From CADEFQ01 sp050185195 (GTDB taxonomy: Bacteria > Pseudomonadota > Gammaproteobacteria > Steroidobacterales > Steroidobacteraceae), in assembly GCA_050185195.1 (NCBI GenBank), contig JBFWZQ010000005.1:1-64000 (forward strand): 64,000 nucleotides of DNA, in the 5' to 3' direction. Within the stretch, counting starts at the first letter, position 1. Every line of letters begins with the position of its first letter. Position numbers and translations under genes: made by a program. This document shows, piece after piece, positions 9,266-18,814 of this stretch. A model generated the notes under the pieces. The model made no database searches. It worked only from the letters and a program-made list of their open reading frames with translations, and was not told the DNA's origin.

Positions 9266-9325
9266 TTGACGGGGCAATGGACGGGGAAGGAGGCGGACGC
9301 GGACCGCTTCAGGGGGCCGGGCGCG

Positions 9326-10249
9326 ATGGATGAGCACAAAGCCGTGCTTGTCGATGAAGTGCTGGCAGGGCTCGCCCCGAAGGCGGACGGTCTTTACATC
9401 GATGCGACGTTCGGGCGCGGCGGGCACACGGCACGGATACTCGAAACCCTGGGTCGAGAAGGGCGCGTGCTCGCGCTCGACCGCGACCCGCAGGCCGTCG
9501 CGGCAGGTCGCGTGCGCTTTGCGTCCGAAGTGCGGCTTGCGCTCGTCCATGCGCCGTTTGCCGATCTTCGGCAGGTCGTGCACGACCACGCGGGCGATCG
9601 GCCGGTTGCGGGCGTGCTGTTCGATCTCGGCGTGTCCTCGCCGCAGCTCGACGAAGCCGCACGCGGCTTCAGTTTCGCGAAGGACGGTCCGCTCGACATG
9701 CGCATGGATCCGACACGCGGCGAGCCTGTTGCAGCGTGGCTCGCGCGCGCGGCTGTCGATGAAATGCGCGAAGTGATCGCGACCCTCGGCGAGGAGCGCT
9801 ACGCGCGCCGGGTGGCGGAAGCCATCGTGGCGGCACGCGCACGCGCGCCGATCGAGCGCACGCGCCAGCTCGCGGAGATCGTCGCCGGCGCGGTGCGGAC
9901 CCGCGACGGCAAGCACCCCGCCACGCGCAGCTTCCAGGCGCTGCGCATGCACGTGAACGACGAGCTCGGCCAGTTGCGGCGCGGCCTCGAGTCCGCGGCG
10001 GACCTGCTGGCACCCGGGGGGCGGCTCGCCGTGATCGCCTTCCATTCGCTCGAGGATCGCCTCGCAAAGGACTTCCTGCGACGCGAATCGAGCATCGACC
10101 CGGTGCTCGCGAAGTTGCCCGTCATCCCGCCCCATGCGACGCCGCGCCTGCGCCTCGTCGGTGCCAAGCGCAAGGCCACCGCCGCCGAGGTGGCCGCCAA
10201 TCCGCGCGCGCGCAGCGCCGTGCTGCGCGTCGCCGAGCGCACCGCGTGA
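9326..10249 (+). CDS. rsmH: 16S rRNA (cytosine(1402)-N(4))-methyltransferase
   Basis: This 307-aa SAM-dependent enzyme makes m4C1402 in 16S rRNA, the base partner of the RsmI modification encoded just upstream. Motifs include HKAVLVDEVLAGL, IDATFGRGGHTARIL, ALDRDPQAV, GVLFDLGVSSPQLDEAARGFSF and PLDMRMD near the middle, and IAFHSLEDRLAKDF near the C terminus. Start ATG 9326 (MDEHKAVL) fits the family; 9266 is an in-frame alternative. The stop overlaps the ftsL GTG. Confidence 0.94.
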   Translation: MDEHKAVLVDEVLAGLAPKADGLYIDATFGRGGHTARILETLGREGRVLALDRDPQAVAAGRVRFASEVRLALVHAPFADLRQVVHDHAGDRPVAGVLFDLGVSSPQLDEAARGFSFAKDGPLDMRMDPTRGEPVAAWLARAAVDEMREVIATLGEERYARRVAEAIVAARARAPIERTRQLAEIVAGAVRTRDGKHPATRSFQALRMHVNDELGQLRRGLESAADLLAPGGRLAVIAFHSLEDRLAKDFLRRESSIDPVLAKLPVIPPHATPRLRLVGAKRKATAAEVAANPRARSAVLRVAERTA

Positions 10250-10530
10250 CCGTGCCTTCGCGCAAGGTCGTCCTGCTGGCCGTGCCGGTCCTGTGGGTGC
10301 TCGCGCTCGGTTCGGCCGCCGGCGCGATCTGGGCGAAGCACCGCTCGCGCCAGTTGTTCATCGAACTCGAGCAGCTCAACGCGGCGCGCGACGAGCTCGA
10401 GGTCGAATGGGGCCAGTTGCAGCTCGAGCAGAGCGCCTGGTCCACGCACGCCTTCGTCGAAAACGTCGCGCGCGCGCGCCTGCACATGGCGACGCCCGTG
10501 CCGCAGGACATCGAGGTCGTGCGGCCATGA
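10246..10530 (+). CDS. ftsL: Cell division protein FtsL
   Basis: This 94-aa bitopic protein has a short cytoplasmic end, one membrane helix (about 7-27) and a periplasmic leucine-zipper-like coiled coil (RSRQLFIELEQLNAARDELEVEWGQLQLEQSAW). It forms the FtsQLB subcomplex that activates FtsWI. The start is GTG at 10246, overlapping the rsmH stop; its end overlaps the ftsI start. Size, topology and position make the call secure although sequence conservation in FtsL is low. Confidence 0.9.
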   Translation: MTVPSRKVVLLAVPVLWVLALGSAAGAIWAKHRSRQLFIELEQLNAARDELEVEWGQLQLEQSAWSTHAFVENVARARLHMATPVPQDIEVVRP

Positions 10531-12311
10531 TGCGCGATCGACGCGGCAAGGAGCGGGGACGCGACAGCCGGCGCCAGGGCGGCGGCGAGTCGACGCCGAA
10601 GTCATTCCGCGCGCGCGCCTACACGGTATTCGGCGTACTCGTCGCTGCCGCCTGCGGCTTGCTGTGGCGCGCGGTCGACCTGCAGTTGATGGACCACGGT
10701 TTCCTCGCGAGCCAGGGCGATGCGCGTTATTCGCGCGTCGCGACCGTCGCGGCCCATCGCGGCACCGTCACCGACCGTTACGGCGAGCCCGTCGCGGTCA
10801 GCACCCCGGTCGATTCCGTGTGGGTGAACCCGAAGGAGCTCGCGCTCGCGACCGACCAGCTGCCGCGCCTCGCCAAGGCGCTCAAGCTCGACAAGAACGA
10901 GCTCGCGCGGCGCGTCACCTCGAACCTCGACCGCGAGTTCCTCTACCTGCGCCGCCACATGCGCCCCGCCGATGCCGCGCGGATCAAGGCGCTCGGTGTC
11001 CCGGGCGTGTACCTCGTGCGCGAATACCGCCGCTACTACCCTTCCGGCGAAGTCGTCGGCCACCTGCTCGGCTTCACCAGCATCGACGACACGGGACAGG
11101 AAGGCCTCGAGCTCGCCTTCGACCACTGGCTCGCGGGCGAGGATGGCGCGAAGCGCGTGATCCAGGACCGCTACGGCCGCGTCGTGCAGGACGTCGAGAG
11201 CATCCGGCCGGTGCGGCCCGGCCGCGACCTCGTGCTGTCGATCGACCTTCGCATCCAGTACCTCGCCTACCGGGAGTTGAAGGCGGCCATCCGCGAGCAG
11301 CGGGCGAAATCGGGCTCGGTGATCGTGCTCGACGTCGATACCGGCGAAGTGCTGGCGATGGTGAACCAGCCGGCCTACAACCCGAACGACCGCGACCAGA
11401 TCAATGCGCGCAGCTACCGCAATCGCGCCGCGACCGACATCCTCGAGCCGGGTTCGTCGATCAAGCCGTTCGTGGTGGCCGCCGCGCTCGCGTCGGGCAA
11501 GTACAACGAACGGAGCATCGTCGACACTTCGCCGGGATTCATCCGGGTGGGCTCGAAGCCGATCGAGGACAAGCACAACCTCGGCCGCATCGACCTCGCG
11601 ACGATCCTCGCCAAGAGCTCGAACGTCGGCATGACGCACGTGGCGTTGTCGCTCGATCCGGAGCAGCTGTGGGGCACGCTGACGCATCTCGGGTTCGGCC
11701 AGGTGACGACCAGCGGCTACCCGGGCGAATCGGCGGGCCTGCTGCCGCACTGGTCGCACTGGCGGCCGATCGGGATCGCGACGATGTCGTACGGCTACGG
11801 GCTGTCGGTGACGCCGCTGCAGCTGGCGCACGCGTACGCGACGATCGGCGGTGGCGGCCTGTCACGGCCGGTCTCCTTCCTGCGCGTCGATACGGCGCCG
11901 GTCGGCGACCGCGTGCTCGACGAGCGCGTGTCGCGCTCGCTCGTGCACATGCTCGAGTCGGTCGTGACGCCTTCCGGCACCGGGCTGCAGGCGGCGATCC
12001 CCGGCTACCGTGTCGCCGGCAAGACCGGCACGGCCTGGAAATCGAATGCGGGCGGCTACTCGACCGATCGTTACATGGCGGTGTTCGGCGGCGTCGCGCC
12101 GGCCTCGCGTCCCCGGCTCGCGGCCGTCGTGATCATCGATGAACCCGGCGCCGGCAAGTTCTACGGCGGCGACGTCGCCGCACCGGTCTTCTCGCGGGTC
12201 GTGGGCGGTGCGCTGCGCCTGATGGCCGTCGCGCCGGATGCCGCGATCGGCGAGCCGGACGAGCCGGCGAAAACCCCCGCGCCCGCCCGCCAGCAGGTGG
12301 CGCTGCGATGA
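10527..12311 (+). CDS. ftsI: Septal peptidoglycan transpeptidase FtsI (PBP3)
   Basis: This 594-aa class B PBP cross-links septal peptidoglycan. It has a basic cytoplasmic tail, one membrane helix (about 33-48), a PBP dimerisation domain (HRGTVTDRYGEPVAVSTPVDSVW) and a transpeptidase domain with SSIK at 310-313, SSN at 364-366 and KTG at 499-501. The cytoplasmic tail is long and Arg-rich (MMRDRRGKERGRDSRRQ). Two ATGs sit side by side at 10527 and 10530. The stop overlaps the murE start by 4 nt. Confidence 0.95.
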   Translation: MMRDRRGKERGRDSRRQGGGESTPKSFRARAYTVFGVLVAAACGLLWRAVDLQLMDHGFLASQGDARYSRVATVAAHRGTVTDRYGEPVAVSTPVDSVWVNPKELALATDQLPRLAKALKLDKNELARRVTSNLDREFLYLRRHMRPADAARIKALGVPGVYLVREYRRYYPSGEVVGHLLGFTSIDDTGQEGLELAFDHWLAGEDGAKRVIQDRYGRVVQDVESIRPVRPGRDLVLSIDLRIQYLAYRELKAAIREQRAKSGSVIVLDVDTGEVLAMVNQPAYNPNDRDQINARSYRNRAATDILEPGSSIKPFVVAAALASGKYNERSIVDTSPGFIRVGSKPIEDKHNLGRIDLATILAKSSNVGMTHVALSLDPEQLWGTLTHLGFGQVTTSGYPGESAGLLPHWSHWRPIGIATMSYGYGLSVTPLQLAHAYATIGGGGLSRPVSFLRVDTAPVGDRVLDERVSRSLVHMLESVVTPSGTGLQAAIPGYRVAGKTGTAWKSNAGGYSTDRYMAVFGGVAPASRPRLAAVVIIDEPGAGKFYGGDVAAPVFSRVVGGALRLMAVAPDAAIGEPDEPAKTPAPARQQVALR

Positions 12312-13819
12312 CCCGCGAGTCGCCCGACCTGTCGCGCCGGCTCGCGGACCTGCTGCCGGAAGTGCCCGGCGTGCCGGCACGGCTCGAGGTCACGGATCTC
12401 ACGGTGTCGAGCCGCGACGTGCGACCGGGCGGCGCCTTCCTCGCCTGCGCCGGCCGCACGACCCATGGGCTCGCGCACGCCGCGGAAGCGATCGAACGCG
12501 GTGCGCGCGCGATCCTTTGGGAGCCTGCCGCGGGCCAGCGCGTGCCTGATTTTCCGTCGCACATCTATGCGTTGCCCGTGCCGGGCCTGCGCGCGCAGCT
12601 CGGGCCGATCGCCGATCGTTTCTTCGACGCACCTTCGGCGGCGCTCACGCTGGTCGGCATCACCGGGACGAACGGCAAGACGACCACGGCCTGGCTCGCG
12701 GCGCAGGCCCTCGCCGGTTGCGGCCGCCAGGCGCGCTACAGCGGCACGCTCGGCTATGGCGTCCCCGGCGACCTGCGCACCGCCACCCACACGACGCCGG
12801 ATGCCGTGTCGGTGCACCGCCAGCTCGCCACGCTGCGCACGGCGGGCGCGGACTGCGTCGCGATGGAAGTCTCCTCCCACGCGCTCGACCAGGGCCGCGT
12901 GGCGGGCGTGCGCTTCCATACGGCCGTGTTCACCAACCTGACGCGCGACCACCTCGACTACCACGGCACGATGTCCGCCTACGGTGCCGCGAAGGCCACG
13001 CTGTTCGACTGGCCGACGCTCGCCGCACGGATCATCAACATCGACGATCCCTTCGGCGCCGAACTCGCGCGACGCCATCGGGACATGCAGGGGCGACTCG
13101 CGACCGTCTCGCGACAGGCGCGCGCGAGCCTGCGCGCGACGTCGACCCGCGCCACGCCGCGTGGCATGGAGCTCGACATCGAATCCGAATGGGGCGCCGG
13201 CGTGCTCGCGACGCGACTCATCGGGGAATTCAACGCCGACAATGCGCTTGCCGTGCTCGCGACGCTGCTCGCCTGGGACATCCCGTTCGCGACGGCCCGG
13301 CGCGTGCTCGGCGATTGCACGGCGCCGCCGGGGCGCATGGAGACTTTCGGCGGCGAGCGGGACGTGCCGCTCGCCATCGTCGACTACGCCCATACGCCCG
13401 ACGCGCTCGACAAGGCGCTAGCTGCGGCCCGCGCCCACTGCCGGGGCCGGCTCACCGTCGTGTTCGGCTGCGGCGGCGATCGCGACCCGGGCAAGCGCCC
13501 GCTCATGGGCGCGATCGCGGGCCGGCGGGCCGACCGTATCTGGATCACCGACGACAACCCGCGCACGGAGAGCGCCGCGCTGATCACGGCCGCGATCGCC
13601 GCAGGCGTCGCGACGGGCCGGGACCATCGGGTCGAGCACGATCGCGCGGCCGCGATTCGCGGCGCGCTCGACGAGGCAGGCGCGGGCGATGCCGTGCTGG
13701 TGGCCGGCAAGGGGCACGAGGACTACCAGGTCGTCGGCCAGGAGCGCCGGCCCTTCAGCGACCAGGCGATCGTGCGCGCCGCGCTCGCGGGGCGCGGGGC
13801 GGCGGAGGCGCGCACATGA
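12308..13819 (+). CDS. murE: UDP-MurNAc-L-Ala-D-Glu:meso-DAP ligase
   Basis: This 503-aa Mur ligase adds the third residue of the stem peptide. It has the P-loop GITGTNGKTTTAW, the central SSHALDQGRVAGV block, and DNPR in WITDDNPRTES, the motif that selects meso-diaminopimelate over lysine; the cell wall is therefore predicted to be DAP type. The ATG overlaps the ftsI stop and the TGA overlaps the murF start. Confidence 0.95.
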   Translation: MTRESPDLSRRLADLLPEVPGVPARLEVTDLTVSSRDVRPGGAFLACAGRTTHGLAHAAEAIERGARAILWEPAAGQRVPDFPSHIYALPVPGLRAQLGPIADRFFDAPSAALTLVGITGTNGKTTTAWLAAQALAGCGRQARYSGTLGYGVPGDLRTATHTTPDAVSVHRQLATLRTAGADCVAMEVSSHALDQGRVAGVRFHTAVFTNLTRDHLDYHGTMSAYGAAKATLFDWPTLAARIINIDDPFGAELARRHRDMQGRLATVSRQARASLRATSTRATPRGMELDIESEWGAGVLATRLIGEFNADNALAVLATLLAWDIPFATARRVLGDCTAPPGRMETFGGERDVPLAIVDYAHTPDALDKALAAARAHCRGRLTVVFGCGGDRDPGKRPLMGAIAGRRADRIWITDDNPRTESAALITAAIAAGVATGRDHRVEHDRAAAIRGALDEAGAGDAVLVAGKGHEDYQVVGQERRPFSDQAIVRAALAGRGAAEART

Positions 13820-15183
13820 CCGCGACCCGCACCCTCGCCGCTTTTGCCGCCGACTGCGGCGGCCTGCTCATCGGTGCCGATCGCGCCTACAGCGGCGTGT
13901 CGACCGACACGCGCACGCTCGTGGCGGGCCAGGTGTTCGTCGCGCTGACCGGCCCGCGCTTCAACGCGAGCGAATTCGTCGACGCCGCGGCGCAGGCGGG
14001 CGCGGCGGCCGTGGTCATCCCGTCGCGGCAGGACGCGCCGATCGCGCAGATCGTGGTGCCCGATACGCTGGCGGCATTGACGCGCGCCGCCGCGGCCTGG
14101 CGTCGCCAGTTCACGCTGCCGCTGATCGGCGTCGCCGGCAGCAACGGCAAGACGACCGCGAAGGAAATGACCGCTGCGATCCTCGCCGCGGCCGGCCGTT
14201 GCCTCGCGACGCAGGGCAACCTCAACAACCACATTGGCGTGCCGGTGACACTGCTGCGGCTCGACCCCGTGCACGACCATGCGGTCATCGAGATCGGCGC
14301 CAACCATCCGGGCGAGGTTGCCGCGCTCGCGGAGCTCGCGCGACCGGACATCGGCCTCGTGACGAACGCGGGCGCCGAGCACCTCGAGGGCTTCGGATCC
14401 CTCGAAGGCGTGGCCCGGGCGGAAGGCGAGCTGTTTGCGGCGCTCGGGCCCCACGGCGTCGCCATCGTCAACGCCGACGATCCTTTCTGCGACCTCTGGC
14501 GCGGCATGACGCGCGCAAGCGTCGTGACCTTCGGTTTCGCGGCCGGCGCCGACTTCCAGGCCCGCGACGTCGCGACCGAAGTCGGCGCGGATGGCTTCAC
14601 GACGCGCTTCGTCATGCAGGCCCCGGCGGGTGCCGTCGAAGTCCGGCTGCAACTCGCGGGTCGCCACAATGTCGCGAACGCACTCGCCGCCGCCGCCGCC
14701 GCGATGGCGGCCGGTGCGAAGCTCGGGCACGTCGTTGCCGGGCTCGCGACGATGCGGGCCGTCAAGGGCCGGCTCAATTTCCGCACGACGCGCGCCGGCG
14801 CGTGGCTGATCGACGATTCGTACAACGCGAACCCGAGTTCCATGCGCGCCGGCATCGACGTGCTCGCCGACCTCGCCGGCCGCCGCTGGCTCGCGATCGG
14901 CGACATGGGCGAACTCGGCGAGCACGCGCAGGCGGCGCATGTCGATGTCGGCCGTTACGCGCGTGAACAGGGCGTCGAGCGGCTGTTCGCCACCGGGCCG
15001 CTCTCCGCGCTCGCGGTCGAAGCCTTCGGCACGGGCGGGCGCTGGTTCCCCGATGCCGAGACCCTGACACGCGAACTCGACGTGGCGCTCGTCGCGGGCG
15101 TCAGCCTGCTGGTGAAGGGTTCTCGGTCCAACCGCCTGGAGCGTGTCGTCGATGCGCTCGCCACGGCACGCGACGCGGGATAG
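13816..15183 (+). CDS. murF: UDP-MurNAc-tripeptide:D-Ala-D-Ala ligase
   Basis: This 455-aa Mur ligase adds the D-Ala-D-Ala dipeptide made by Ddl, encoded 6 kb downstream. Motifs are GVAGSNGKTTAKEM (P-loop), EIGANHPGEVAALAELARPDIGLVTNAGAEHLEGFGSLEGVARAEGE and IDDSYNANPSSM. The ATG at 13816 overlaps the murE stop; the frame is open far upstream, but that is a murE shadow. A 9-nt gap separates it from mraY. Confidence 0.95.
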   Translation: MTATRTLAAFAADCGGLLIGADRAYSGVSTDTRTLVAGQVFVALTGPRFNASEFVDAAAQAGAAAVVIPSRQDAPIAQIVVPDTLAALTRAAAAWRRQFTLPLIGVAGSNGKTTAKEMTAAILAAAGRCLATQGNLNNHIGVPVTLLRLDPVHDHAVIEIGANHPGEVAALAELARPDIGLVTNAGAEHLEGFGSLEGVARAEGELFAALGPHGVAIVNADDPFCDLWRGMTRASVVTFGFAAGADFQARDVATEVGADGFTTRFVMQAPAGAVEVRLQLAGRHNVANALAAAAAAMAAGAKLGHVVAGLATMRAVKGRLNFRTTRAGAWLIDDSYNANPSSMRAGIDVLADLAGRRWLAIGDMGELGEHAQAAHVDVGRYAREQGVERLFATGPLSALAVEAFGTGGRWFPDAETLTRELDVALVAGVSLLVKGSRSNRLERVVDALATARDAG

Positions 15184-15192
15184 GGGGGAACG

Positions 15193-16278
15193 GTGCTGTA
15201 CTGGCTCGCCAAGGAACTGACCGCAGAGTACACGGGCTTCAACGTCTTCTCCTACCTGACGCTGCGCGCCATCCTCGCGACGATGTCGGGGCTTGCGATC
15301 TCGCTGCTCGTGGGCCCGGGCATGATCGCGCGCCTCTCCCGCTACCAGGTGGGCCAGGTCGTGCGCCAGGACGGCCCGCAGACGCACCTGCCGAAGGCCG
15401 GCACGCCGACGATGGGCGGCGTGCTGATCATCGTGGCGATCTTCGTGGCGACGCTGCTGTGGGCGGACCTTTCGAACCGCTTCGTCTGGGTGGTGCTCGG
15501 TGTCACCTTCGCATTCGGCGCGATCGGCTTCTACGACGACTACCTGAAGCTCGTGGTGGGCAACTCACGCGGGCTCGTCGCGCGCTGGAAGTACTTCTGG
15601 CAGTCGCTGGCCGGCCTCGCGGCGGCGGCCGTCCTGTTCTACACGGCAAAGACGCCGACCGAGACCACGCTCTACCTGCCGATCCTGAAAAGCGTGGCGC
15701 TGCCGCTGTCGGCCTTCGGTTTCATCGGCCTTGCCTACCTGATGATCGTCGGCATGAGCAACGCGGTGAACCTCACCGACGGGCTCGACGGGCTCGCGAT
15801 CATGCCCGCGGCGATGGTCGCGGCCGCGCTCGGCGTATTCGCCTACGCGAGCGGCAATGCCGTCTTCGCCAACTACCTCGGCATTCCCCCGGTCCCCCAG
15901 GCGGGCGAAGTGCTGATCTTCTGCGCCGCGATGGTTGGCGCCGGGCTCGGCTTCCTCTGGTTCAACTCCTACCCCGCGCAGGTGTTCATGGGCGACATCG
16001 GTGCGCTCGCGCTCGGCGCCGCCCTCGGCGTGATCGCCGTGATCGTGCGCCAGGAGCTCGTCGTGCTCGTGATGGGCGGGGTGTTCGTGCTCGAGACCGC
16101 CTCCGTGATCCTGCAGGTCGCCTCGTTCAAGCTCACCGGCAAGCGTCTCTTCCGCATGGCGCCGATCCACCACCATTTCGAACTCAAGGGCTGGGCGGAG
16201 CCCAAGGTGATCGTGCGCTTCTGGATCATTTCCCTGCTGCTCGTGCTCGCGGGCCTCGCGACGTTGAAACTGCGATGA
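15193..16278 (+). CDS. mraY: Phospho-N-acetylmuramoyl-pentapeptide transferase
   Basis: This 361-aa integral membrane enzyme transfers phospho-MurNAc-pentapeptide to undecaprenyl phosphate to give lipid I. It has about ten membrane helices and the family motifs KAGTPTMGG, FYDDYLK (catalytic Asp pair), NAVNLTDGLDGLA and the C-terminal MAPIHHHFE. The start is GTG at 15193 with GGGGGAA just upstream. Its stop overlaps the murD start by 4 nt. Confidence 0.95.
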   Translation: MLYWLAKELTAEYTGFNVFSYLTLRAILATMSGLAISLLVGPGMIARLSRYQVGQVVRQDGPQTHLPKAGTPTMGGVLIIVAIFVATLLWADLSNRFVWVVLGVTFAFGAIGFYDDYLKLVVGNSRGLVARWKYFWQSLAGLAAAAVLFYTAKTPTETTLYLPILKSVALPLSAFGFIGLAYLMIVGMSNAVNLTDGLDGLAIMPAAMVAAALGVFAYASGNAVFANYLGIPPVPQAGEVLIFCAAMVGAGLGFLWFNSYPAQVFMGDIGALALGAALGVIAVIVRQELVVLVMGGVFVLETASVILQVASFKLTGKRLFRMAPIHHHFELKGWAEPKVIVRFWIISLLLVLAGLATLKLR

Positions 16279-17627
16279 GCCGCCCCATGGCCCGCAGCGC
16301 GGTGATCGCCGGCCTCGGACGCACGGGGCTGTCGTGCGCGCGTTACCTGCACGCGCAGGGCTGGCGCCTCGCCGTGACCGACACGCGCCCGCAGCCGCCC
16401 GAGCTCGGTGCGCTGCGTGCGCTCGCGGGCGACATCGTGGTGCGGGCAGGCGGCCTCGATGCCGGCCTGCTCGAGGGGGCGGACCTGGTGATCGCCTCCC
16501 CGGGGCTCGCGCTGTCCGATCCTTTTTTCGCGGCGGCACGTGCCCGCGGCCTCGAGGTGGTGGGCGACATCGAACTGTTCGCGCGCGCGGTGCGCGCGCC
16601 GGTGGTCGGCATCACGGGCACCAATGGCAAGAGCACCGTGACGACCCTGCTCGGGCGCATGGCGCGACGCGCGGGCCTCGCCGTGCGCGTCGGCGGCAAC
16701 CTCGGTGAACCGGCGCTCGACCTGCTCGGGGACGCCGCGACGGCGCTCTACGTCCTCGAGCTTTCGAGTTTCCAGCTCGAGGCGACCGCATCGCTCGAGC
16801 TGGCTGCAGCGACAGTATTGAACGTGACGGCCGACCACATGGATCGCTACGCAACCGTCGAGGCCTACGCGGCGGCGAAAGCGCGGATCTTCGCGCGTTG
16901 CCGCACGGCCGTGATCAATCTCGACGATCCGCTTGTCGCGGCGATGCGCCCGAAAGCCGGTGCGTCCGTCGCGACGCTGACGTTTTCGCTGCGCGCCCAC
17001 GTCGGCGCCGACTTCGGGCTCGCCGATCGCGGCGGCGCCGAGGGCCTGTGCCTCATGCGGCGCGACGAGCCATTGCTGCCGCTCGCGCAGCTGCGCATCG
17101 CCGGGCTGCACAACGCCGCGAACGCGCTCGCCGCGCTCGCCCTCGGCGAGGCGCTCGGCCTGCCGCTGCCCGCGATGCTCGCGGAACTGCGCGAATTCCC
17201 GGGCCTCGATCACCGCACGCAGTGGGTCGCCGACATCGCCGGCGTGCGTTATGTCGACGACTCGAAGGGCACCAACGTCGGCGCGACGCTCGCGGCGGTG
17301 TCCGGTTTTGCCGGCACGCTCGTGATCATCGCCGGCGGCGACGGCAAGGGGCAGGATTTCCGGCCGCTTGCCGCGGCCTTTCGCGGCCGGGTGCGCCATG
17401 TGGTCCTGATCGGGCGGGATGCGCCCGCGATCGCGGCGGTACTCGAGCCGGTCTGCCCGCTCACGCGCGCAGCCAGCCTCGAGGCCGCGGTGCGCACGGC
17501 GGCACAAGTCGCCCGGCCGGGCGACACGGTGTTGCTCTCGCCGGCGTGCGCCAGCCTCGACATGTTCCGCGACTACGCGCACCGCGGTCGGGTGTTCGCC
17601 GCGGCCGTACAGGAGCTCGCCGCATGA
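16275..17627 (+). CDS. murD: UDP-MurNAc-L-Ala:D-glutamate ligase
   Basis: This 450-aa Mur ligase adds D-Glu to UDP-MurNAc-L-Ala. The N-terminal Rossmann-like domain starts SAVIAGLGRTGLSCARYL; the ATP site is GITGTNGKSTVTTLLG; the C-terminal domain has YVDDSKGTNVGATLAAV. The ATG at 16275 overlaps the mraY stop and the TGA overlaps the ftsW start. Confidence 0.94.
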   Translation: MSRPMARSAVIAGLGRTGLSCARYLHAQGWRLAVTDTRPQPPELGALRALAGDIVVRAGGLDAGLLEGADLVIASPGLALSDPFFAAARARGLEVVGDIELFARAVRAPVVGITGTNGKSTVTTLLGRMARRAGLAVRVGGNLGEPALDLLGDAATALYVLELSSFQLEATASLELAAATVLNVTADHMDRYATVEAYAAAKARIFARCRTAVINLDDPLVAAMRPKAGASVATLTFSLRAHVGADFGLADRGGAEGLCLMRRDEPLLPLAQLRIAGLHNAANALAALALGEALGLPLPAMLAELREFPGLDHRTQWVADIAGVRYVDDSKGTNVGATLAAVSGFAGTLVIIAGGDGKGQDFRPLAAAFRGRVRHVVLIGRDAPAIAAVLEPVCPLTRAASLEAAVRTAAQVARPGDTVLLSPACASLDMFRDYAHRGRVFAAAVQELAA

Positions 17628-18814
17628 GCGAGGTGGGCGCAGTGGCGACTCCCATGAGCTGGGCCCGTTCCGGGGCCCGCGGCGGCGGCTTTCGCACCGA
17701 CTGGGTGACGGTTGCGCTCGTGCTCGCGATCGCCCTGTTCGGGCTCGTCATGGTGACGTCCGCGTCGGTGTCGATCGCCACCAAGGAAGCGGGCGAGCCG
17801 TTCTACTATCTCGAACGCCAGTTGCTGCTGCTGTGCGTGGGCGGTACCGCGGCGTTCGTGCTGACGCGCGTGCGAACCGAGTTGCTCGAGAAGCTCGCCC
17901 TGCCGCTGCTGCTCGTCGCCTTCGCACTGCTCGTCGTGGTGCTGGTCCCGGGCCTCGGCCACGTCGTCAATGGCAGCCGGCGGTGGATCCGCCTCGCGGG
18001 CTTCAATTTCCAGGCCTCGGAGCTCGCGCGACTGCTGGTGCTCGTCTACATCGCGAGCTTCGCGGCGCGGCGCGAGGCCGAACTGCGCGCGAATTTCACC
18101 GGCCTCGCGAAACCCCTCGGGCTGCTCGCGCTCGTGGGCGTGCTGCTGCTCGCCGAGCCCGATTTCGGCGCCGCGACCGTGTTGTTCGCCACGGGCTTCG
18201 GCGTGTTGTTCGTCGCCGGCGCCCGCCTGCGCTACGTGCTCGCGATGATGTGCACGGCGCTCGCCGCGTTCGGCATGCTGGTGGCACTCTCGGGCTATCG
18301 CATGCGGCGGCTCGCGGCATTCCTCGACCCGTGGGCGGATCCCTACAACAGCGGTTTCCAGCTGACCCAGTCGCTGATCGCGATCGGGCGCGGCGAATGG
18401 TTCGGGGTGGGGCTGGGCGAAAGCGTGCAGAAGCTCTTCTACCTGCCCGAAGCGCACACGGATTTCCTCTTTGCCGTACTCGCCGAGGAACTCGGGCTCG
18501 CCGGTGTCGTGATCACGGTGGGCCTTTTTCTCGCGCTCGCATGGCGCGCGTTCGCGATCGCGCGGCTGGCCGCCGATGCGGGCCTCAAGTTCCAGGCCTA
18601 CCTCGCCGCGGGCTTCGGGCTCTGGATCGGGATGCAGGCGTTCATCAACATCGGCGTCAACATGGGGGCGCTGCCCACCAAGGGGCTGACGCTGCCGCTG
18701 ATGAGCTACGGCCGCTCGAGCCTCATCGTGACGGTCGCCTGGGTCGGCATCCTGTTGCGCGTCCATCACGAAGCCGCTTCGCGCACGCGCGGGCCGGCGA
18801 CGGTGGCCGAATGA
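17624..18814 (+). CDS. ftsW: Septal peptidoglycan glycosyltransferase FtsW
   Basis: This 396-aa SEDS protein polymerises septal glycan together with FtsI. It has about ten membrane helices; conserved SEDS blocks are NGSRRWIRLAGFNFQASELARL, LAEPDFGAATV, YNSGFQLTQSLIAIGRGEWFGVGLGES and LPEAHTDFLFAVLAEELG, then INIGVNMGALPTKGLTLPLMSYG. Start ATG 17624 overlaps the murD stop and the end overlaps murG. Confidence 0.94.
   Translation: MSEVGAVATPMSWARSGARGGGFRTDWVTVALVLAIALFGLVMVTSASVSIATKEAGEPFYYLERQLLLLCVGGTAAFVLTRVRTELLEKLALPLLLVAFALLVVVLVPGLGHVVNGSRRWIRLAGFNFQASELARLLVLVYIASFAARREAELRANFTGLAKPLGLLALVGVLLLAEPDFGAATVLFATGFGVLFVAGARLRYVLAMMCTALAAFGMLVALSGYRMRRLAAFLDPWADPYNSGFQLTQSLIAIGRGEWFGVGLGESVQKLFYLPEAHTDFLFAVLAEELGLAGVVITVGLFLALAWRAFAIARLAADAGLKFQAYLAAGFGLWIGMQAFINIGVNMGALPTKGLTLPLMSYGRSSLIVTVAWVGILLRVHHEAASRTRGPATVAE

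Noticed and set aside
12161..13393. 410-aa minus-strand frame opposite murE, and similar long antisense frames through the dcw cluster
   Set aside because: Typical high-GC shadow frames, His/Arg/Ala-rich with no domains; the plus-strand genes are unmistakable.
12308..15183. murE-murF as a single fused protein
   Set aside because: The open frame upstream of murF is a shadow of murE; murE has its own complete frame and stop overlapping the murF ATG.
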